Assembly: GCA_945787595.1 (NCBI GenBank)
Contig: CALZJV010000222.1
Coordinates: 1-18,266 of the forward strand
Direction: 5' to 3'
DNA length: 18,266 nucleotides
Origin: an uncultured Desulfobacterales bacterium
GTDB lineage: Bacteria; Desulfobacterota; Desulfobacteria; Desulfobacterales; JAFDCJ01
Of this stretch, positions 13,922 to 18,266 are shown piece after piece. How positions within the stretch are numbered: position 1 is the first letter of the stretch; every line of letters begins with the position of its first letter. The notes beneath the pieces are model-generated. The model was not told where the DNA came from, searched no databases, and saw nothing but the letters and a program-made list of their open reading frames with translations. The translations under genes and the position numbers were made by a program.

Positions 13922-14413
13922 ATGAAATACAAGATCATCATTATCGGGCTGGCCCTTTTGACCCTGCTTTTGTCGGACCTATCGGTTACAGCCCAGTATC
14001 ATAATGAAGAAGCTATGCAGCAGACAGCCAAGGAAATTTACAGTCTTATTATGTGCCCGCTCTGCGCGGGTCAAACCATCGCCCAATCCAATAATGAAAC
14101 CAGCAGTCAGATGCGGGATCTGGTTTTGAAAAAGCTGCGCCAGGGCGAATCCAAAGAAGAAATATTACAATACTTTGAAAGCCGGTACGGGGAACGAATC
14201 TTGGCCAAGCCCAATAAAAAGGGGTTCAACCTGATGTTATGGCTTTTTCCATTCGTGCTCGTCGCCCTCGCGGCCATCTTAATATATTTTCTGATTCGTC
14301 GCTGGTCTACAAGGGCACAGGCGACGTCAGCTGCCCATTTTGATGAGGACCAGCTTTCCGAATACAAAGAGCGTCTGGAAAAAGAATTAAAGCAATTCGA
14401 TGAAAGTAATTAG
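13922..14413 (+). CDS. ccmH: Cytochrome c maturation thiol protein CcmH
   Basis: 163 residues. A signal peptide (about 1-24) is followed by the CcmH domain: AKEIYSLIMCPLCAGQTIAQ, with C45 and C48 (family form LRCxxCQNQSIADSN), then MRDLVLKKLRQGESKEEILQ and YFESRYGERILAKP. One membrane helix (about 108-128) and a short charged tail follow. It reduces or holds the apocytochrome thiols and works with CcmF. The start is 2 bases after ccdA; the AAAGGAGG site lies 14 bases back, rather far, so the start could be revised. CcmH with a CxxxY-type CcmE is unusual, because the described Desulfovibrio system lacks CcmH and CcmG. Confidence 0.93.
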   Translation: MKYKIIIIGLALLTLLLSDLSVTAQYHNEEAMQQTAKEIYSLIMCPLCAGQTIAQSNNETSSQMRDLVLKKLRQGESKEEILQYFESRYGERILAKPNKKGFNLMLWLFPFVLVALAAILIYFLIRRWSTRAQATSAAHFDEDQLSEYKERLEKELKQFDESN

Positions 14414-14435
14414 GATTTAACGTTATTTTGTAACC

Positions 14436-14658
14436 GTTCACAGGTTCAGGGTTCAACGTTCAGGGTTAAGGACAAAGAAGGCATTAAAGATCCGAAGTTC
14501 TCGTTAAAAATGCTCATTTTCCCAAATAATTGCCAATTTGGCTCCAACTTTTGGATTAGGCCTGACGAATCTGACGCTTTTCTTGTAAATACGCATCCAA
14601 AATGCAGTTCGGGGACGAGAATGCAACCTTGAACCCCTGAACCTTTGAACCCGTGAAC
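14436..14658. repeat. Element flanked by imperfect inverted repeats (MITE-like)
   Basis: Left arm 14436-14467 (GTTCACAGGTTCAGGGTTCA...) and right arm 14625-14658 (...CCTTTGAACCCGTGAAC) are imperfect inverted copies built from GGTTCAGGGTTCA units. They enclose about 157 bases without a plausible gene on the plus strand. The minus strand is open through it, which I take as chance. It separates ccmH from the selenoprotein gene and could be a small non-autonomous insertion. Confidence 0.5.
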
Positions 14659-14683
14659 GCCTACCATGAAAAGGAATGTAACT

Positions 14684-15181
14684 ATGGCAAAGAAGAAAAA
14701 AAAGAGTACATCGAAAAAACGTACCACGAATCCAAAACAGACGGCGCCGCAGTCAAAGAAGAGGTCTAAGTACTCTTTGCTCGCCTTATTAGCGGGTGGT
14801 TTTCTGGTTCTCACCGGGGCTTATTTTCTGTATGAGGGAGAAAAACCACCCACACAATCCCCGCAACTTACAGATTTTAAAAAGGAAAATATCAATCTTC
14901 GGGAGAAAAGTGCGACCCTATCACCACAAAGGTTTTCCGGGAAGGTCAGGCGCGCCTACAAGATAGCTCGCACGATACCGGAGGTGCTCGATCGTCTCTA
15001 TTGTTATTGCCGTTGCCGGGAAAACTCCGGCCACAAAAATCTGCTGAGCTGTTATGTCGATACGCATGCATCCACGTGAAGTACCTGCATGGATGAGGCG
15101 CAGTTAGCGTCTCGAATGAACCTTCAGGGAGCAACCACAGCGGAAATTCAAAATGAGATCGACCGAAAATTTGGTTCGTAA
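14684..15181 (+). CDS. Probable selenoprotein: membrane-anchored PCYCGC-family protein with UxxC
   Basis: 165 residues if the in-frame TGA at 15077-15079 is read as selenocysteine (Sec132). Start 14684 has AAGGA 8 bases upstream. A Lys-rich N-terminus and one helix (about 31-50) anchor a periplasmic domain. The PCYCGC-like core is RAYKIARTIPEVLDRLYCYC, then RCRENSGHKNLLSCYVDTHA (C107, C109, C111, C123). It goes on as S-T-[TGA]-S-T-C-M-DEAQLASRM, then GATTAEIQNEIDRKFGS and TAA. Family members have CxxC at this point (for example a HG..C..CLE.A pattern), so the TGA sits on the first Cys. The frame on both sides of the TGA is the same and the C-terminus is family-like. A SECIS-like hairpin follows. 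Alternative: a plain nonsense mutation. Confidence 0.78.
15095..15113 (+). promoter_or_regulatory. SECIS-like hairpin downstream of the in-frame TGA
   Basis: Stem GAGGCGC / GCGTCTC (7 bp with one G-U) closed by the 5-base loop AGTTA; a further U-G pair can extend the base. The loop begins 23 bases after the TGA and has G at position 2 followed by U, as bacterial SECIS loops do; the known distance range is about 16-37 bases. The hairpin lies inside the coding region, as usual in bacteria. Confidence 0.65.
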
Positions 15182-15331
15182 TCTCCGTTTTTTCCAAATT
15201 CTGATTCATAGGCCATGATCCAGAAAAGCAGGATTGCGGCTACTCTTATTGCCCTCCAGTCCTGCAAGAAAGCGAGCGATATTTAAAAGGGGCAAAGGGT
15301 TTTGGATTGACATCAATTATGGAAGGTTAAA

Positions 15332-16213
15332 ATGAAACGTAGCTCATTTATATTACTAATTTTTTTTGTGCTGATGCCCATGGTTACAGGCTTTGCACAA
15401 AACTCGGTATCCGTCATTGACTCGCTTGATATTGAAATTTGGCCTGACTATGACAAGACGTCCGTCCTGGTTTTGCTGACTGGCACGCTCCCGGGAGATA
15501 CCCAGTTTCCTGCCTCGGTCACCCTTCCTTTACCAGAAGTCGCCCAACTCAATGCTGTTGCCCGCATTGATAGTAAGGACGGCAACATGAAGGATGATAT
15601 TTTTTCGAGCACCGATGCTCCCGGTACGCTAACGTTCAGCACACCGGATTTACGTTTTAGGGTGGAATACTATCTCCCGTACACTGTCAATAAAAACCAA
15701 CGCTCCTTTGACTATACCTGGTTAGCTGCTCTAACCGTTAATAATTTTCAACTAAGGGTACAGCGACCGACATCAGCCAGCACCCTTAATACAGAACCAG
15801 CCGCTGCAAATGTCGTCAGGAGCGGGGATGGGTTCGAATACCACACCTTCCCTGCACGAGCTGTTCCGGCCGGGCAACCATATCCTCTGCGCGTGGATTA
15901 CAAAATGACCACCGCTCAATTATCGGCGACAAGTTTGCCGCCCCCAAATACCAGCAAACCAACCTCCGCATTACCCGCCACGCCAAGCACCGGCTCCGGC
16001 ATTAACTGGGCTTTGGCAGCTACTGTTACCGGTGGTCTCATCATCATTGTGGCCTTGGTCTGGCAGATTGCTTCTCGCCGTTCTTCGCTCGGCATTCGCA
16101 ACCCCATTGATTCACGAGGTGAAAAGCAAACGCGGGCTAAATTCTGCCGCAATTGTGGCGAGCCAATCGATGAAGGCGACAGATTTTGCAGCGAATGCGG
16201 CTCAGAATTGTAA
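15332..16213 (+). CDS. Exported single-TM protein with C-terminal cytoplasmic zinc ribbon
   Basis: 293 residues. A signal peptide (about 1-22, ending GFA-Q) is followed by a periplasmic beta-rich domain to about 200 (DSLDIEIWPDYDKTSVLVLL, FPASVTLPLPEVAQLNAVAR), a Pro/Ser/Thr linker (about 200-220), one membrane helix (about 224-246), and a zinc ribbon at 270-290 (KFCRNCGEPIDEGDRFCSEC). The ribbon would be cytoplasmic. I do not recognise the periplasmic domain by name. It lies 150 bases after the selenoprotein gene and may belong to the same accessory group. GGAAGG stands ahead of the ATG. Confidence 0.7.
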   Translation: MKRSSFILLIFFVLMPMVTGFAQNSVSVIDSLDIEIWPDYDKTSVLVLLTGTLPGDTQFPASVTLPLPEVAQLNAVARIDSKDGNMKDDIFSSTDAPGTLTFSTPDLRFRVEYYLPYTVNKNQRSFDYTWLAALTVNNFQLRVQRPTSASTLNTEPAAANVVRSGDGFEYHTFPARAVPAGQPYPLRVDYKMTTAQLSATSLPPPNTSKPTSALPATPSTGSGINWALAATVTGGLIIIVALVWQIASRRSSLGIRNPIDSRGEKQTRAKFCRNCGEPIDEGDRFCSECGSEL

Positions 16214-16715
16214 GACACCCTATGTAAATAGGAAGTATTCGGCACCTAGAGCATTTTTCTGACAATATGTTGTCCGAGACTGAAGGTGTCAGGGGTCGGC
16301 TGTCAGGTTTCCGCGCCGCCGCTGACCGCGGAGCGGCCAGTCAAATCGAAAGAGAAACTTCGTGGATTCATAAAGCTATTTTTTCTTAATTGAACGATTT
16401 TTTCAACACTCTGCCCATTAGTAGGCGGGGATAAACTCCGCCACTACAAAGGAAGTTTCACACAACAGGTAGGGGTCTGGACAGGCGGTTTATCCCCACC
16501 CGAGAATTGGCCTGCAAAGGCGATGATTGCCGTCAGAAGATCGCTTAATTTAGGGTGTTGATTGTGGGAGCGGTTTTCAACCACGATTTACTCGGTCGGA
16601 CAAACACTTACAAATGTCATTTCATATAATTATTAAGCACCTCAACTGCCGGACACCCGAAACCTGACACCTGACACCTGAAACATATAAGCTGTTCGGT
16701 TGCTGTCTTGTTGGC
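16214..16715. repeat. Repeat-rich gap between convergent genes
   Basis: About 500 bases without a supportable gene, lying between two genes that point at each other. It has GTGTCAGG/TGTCAGGTTTC units at 16285-16311 and the inverted form (CACCCGAAACCTGACACCTG and on) at 16652-16684, like those at 10117-10193. Inside lies another inverted pair, GGCGGGGATAAACTCCGCC (16424-16442, itself a weak hairpin) and GGCGGTTTATCCCCACC (16484-16500). These look like dispersed intergenic repeats of the genome. Confidence 0.6.
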
Positions 16716-18266
16716 TCACTCTTTAACGGATTCAAAGCGAAGATTGACGATAGTAGCCACCTGATGCTGATCACCGCTGGCCCCGTCCCAAACGGCCAAT
16801 CCGAAGGAATAGCTTTTTTGAGGCTGATCAAGCCGCACATCCCGTCTGGAGGGAGTTCGTAAAGCTCTACTAAGCTCGAGCGTCCAGAATCCGCCCGACC
16901 AGGACGCGCGACCCCTGATGTCTGCTGAATCCCCGACTTCGGGAGAGCCGGATTCATATAGGGGGATACTTTTTTTCACCGGTTGGTTGCTGGCAGATAA
17001 TTGCAACGGTACCTGTTTACCCCCCTCCATGTAAAATCGAGGATGGGGCGGCATTCCTTCCGGCTCTTCTGCATTGAGGGTGAGCGGAATGCCGCCCACG
17101 GTTTCCGGCACTCGCGCGCCGGAATCGTCGCTGCCATGCGCTGCAGAGATTTCAGGATGAGCCCATCGCAATGCGGGCTTTAAGCTTCCTTCCGGTATGA
17201 ATCTTACCTGGTGGTCCAAGAACCCGTCCCCAGGCCGCCCCGCCCTTTCGGCCGCAAAGGCATTCCAATACCACTCATCTACGACTGCGCTCTCCTGCCG
17301 GGTGGCCATACGCGGGAATTTTCTGAAGCGGCCGGTGCTGTGGCATAAGACTGCACAACCGCCCTGCCTGAAGTCCTCGACCTTATCGGTTGCCTGCCAA
17401 TGAAGCGCAAAGGCGTCGGGCCATTCCACTTTGGCCCGCCATCGCCCGCCGCTAAAAAGCCATTGGCCCATCCGGTCCTGGCGGGTTTTATCAAGCCATC
17501 GGAAAGCAAAATAAATATCGGTATCGTCGTAAACTGCCCGAATAAAGATCTCTGTTCCCGGTTGAGGAGGACTGTCACCTAATTGCCAGGTGGATACTTT
17601 CGTTTTGAAGGCGATGTTCCAGGTATCTTCCAGGGTCTTACCGTCCATTTCAGGAACAGGTTTTCCGTCCAAGTAAGCTGCAACAAGCGTGGGCGGCAGA
17701 TCTTCTCCCTCATAATCACTGTGACGGTCGGGTTTATGGCAGTTCAGACATACCCTATCTGAGCGAGTTTCGAGAATATTGGCCCTTGCTAGTTCGGCTC
17801 CATCCCGGGCCCTGCCGCCGGCCATGAGTTCAGCGTAAAATCCTCCCGGACCATGACAGCTTTCGCAGGTAACCCGGTCCTCCTGGTAGTGACCGGTGAG
17901 TTCATTGAAACCCGTCGTGTGACAGCCGAGACAGCGCGATTCAACATATTTAAGCCCGCTCCTTTGCACCTCTTTCAGCTTGGTTCTCACCTTGTCAAAG
18001 GGTTTAAATTTGAGCGTGCGCCAGCGAGCCACATGTTTTGGATGCGAACCCAGATGGCAGCGAAGACACAGGCTTGAGCCGGTGAACGGTATCGGCTCTC
18101 CGGAAGCGCTATATCGAAACAAGTCAAGGGGCGAAGTTCCAGTTGCTCGGACTTTCAGATACTCATACAGTGGTCTGGGGGGGATACGCAAAGTGGAATG
18201 GGCTCTGGACGTTTCCGTCGCCCTGCCGACACCACCGTGGCAAACCGTACAACCGTATTCCTCGAA
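16716..18266 (-). CDS. Multiheme c-type cytochrome with ethylbenzene-dehydrogenase-type heme domain (partial, 5' end outside window)
   Basis: 516 residues visible, open to the window edge; the true start lies beyond 18266. The N-terminal part has five CxxCH heme sites: CTVCH (near the edge), CLRCH, CLGCH, CESCH and CLNCH, so it is periplasmic and needs the ccm system nearby. The C-terminal part (from about EIFIRAVYDDTDIYFAFRW) is like the heme-binding ethylbenzene dehydrogenase domain: WPDAFALHWQ, GGCAVLCHST, DEWYWNAFAAER, SFGLAVWDG and a final VNLRFE strand. It contains a CxxxCH motif (CAVLCH). A role in respiratory electron transfer is likely, but the partner is unknown. Minus orientation, opposite to the ccm genes. 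Confidence 0.85.
   Translation of the reverse strand, partial: FEEYGCTVCHGGVGRATETSRAHSTLRIPPRPLYEYLKVRATGTSPLDLFRYSASGEPIPFTGSSLCLRCHLGSHPKHVARWRTLKFKPFDKVRTKLKEVQRSGLKYVESRCLGCHTTGFNELTGHYQEDRVTCESCHGPGGFYAELMAGGRARDGAELARANILETRSDRVCLNCHKPDRHSDYEGEDLPPTLVAAYLDGKPVPEMDGKTLEDTWNIAFKTKVSTWQLGDSPPQPGTEIFIRAVYDDTDIYFAFRWLDKTRQDRMGQWLFSGGRWRAKVEWPDAFALHWQATDKVEDFRQGGCAVLCHSTGRFRKFPRMATRQESAVVDEWYWNAFAAERAGRPGDGFLDHQVRFIPEGSLKPALRWAHPEISAAHGSDDSGARVPETVGGIPLTLNAEEPEGMPPHPRFYMEGGKQVPLQLSASNQPVKKSIPLYESGSPEVGDSADIRGRASWSGGFWTLELSRALRTPSRRDVRLDQPQKSYSFGLAVWDGASGDQHQVATIVNLRFESVKE

Noticed and set aside
14446..14814. 122-codon minus-strand frame across the inverted-repeat element and the start of the selenoprotein gene
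   Set aside because: It overlaps a better supported gene on the other strand and has a low-complexity Phe-rich part; it is the shadow of a Lys-rich coding stretch plus repeat DNA.
1..18266. CRISPR array, tRNA or rRNA genes, transposase genes
   Set aside because: I found no regularly spaced repeats with unique spacers, no cloverleaf-like sequence and no transposase or integrase motifs.

Overview
The window looks like a chromosome segment of an anaerobic, cytochrome-rich Gram-negative bacterium, most likely a Desulfobacterota (deltaproteobacterial) sulfate reducer or relative. This rests on a System I cytochrome c maturation (ccm) locus whose CcmE has the CxxxY motif known from sulfate reducers, a multiheme cytochrome, a probable selenoprotein, several sigma-54 promoters and 'GGTTTCAGGTGTCAGG'-type intergenic repeats. 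The assignment is an inference; there is no rRNA gene here.

Layout. (1) 1-452, minus: start of a BMP/PnrA-type ABC transporter substrate-binding protein. (2) 719-3766: an envelope or metal stress block: an exported rhodanese and a ZraP/Spy/CpxP-like His/Met/Gly-rich protein (minus), then an RseC-like membrane protein, a single-domain response regulator and a YHS metal-binding protein (plus). Four sigma-54 (-24/-12) promoters sit in front of these genes. Two of the upstream regions, the divergent one and that of the YHS gene, share the inverted repeat TGGGTA-N5-TACCC, a candidate enhancer-binding-protein site. (3) 4045-6844: an HMA-domain membrane protein, an anchored periplasmic protein with a GGHHR motif, a DUF2933-like small membrane protein, a short NfeD-like protein and an unknown two-TM protein, probably concerned with metal handling and the envelope. 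(4) 7015-14413: the ccm cluster in the order ccmF, a short ccmI-like gene with a zinc ribbon, ccmE, ccmA, ccmB, ccmC, ccmD, ccmG/tlpA-like, ccdA, ccmH. Two genes are broken as sequenced: the ccmI-like gene by a perfect 65-bp tandem duplication, and ccmA by a frameshift between its signature motif and Walker B. (5) 14684-15181: a membrane-anchored PCYCGC-family protein interrupted by an in-frame TGA exactly where the family has the first Cys of a CxxC, followed by a good SECIS-like hairpin; I read it as a selenoprotein with a UxxC motif. (6) 15332-16213: an exported protein with one TM and a cytoplasmic zinc ribbon. (7) 16716-18266, minus: a multiheme cytochrome with an ethylbenzene-dehydrogenase-type heme domain, cut by the window edge.

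How it fits together. CcmA/B/C/D/E carry heme to the periplasm and load it on CcmE; CcmF/H (with CcmI) ligate it to apocytochromes; CcdA and CcmG supply reductant for CxxCH thiols. The cytochrome at 16716-18266 is a likely client. The Sec-containing PCYCGC protein next to this thiol machinery is the most novel item and may be a redox or metal/heme-handling accessory. The sigma-54 block upstream appears to be a separate stress regulon.
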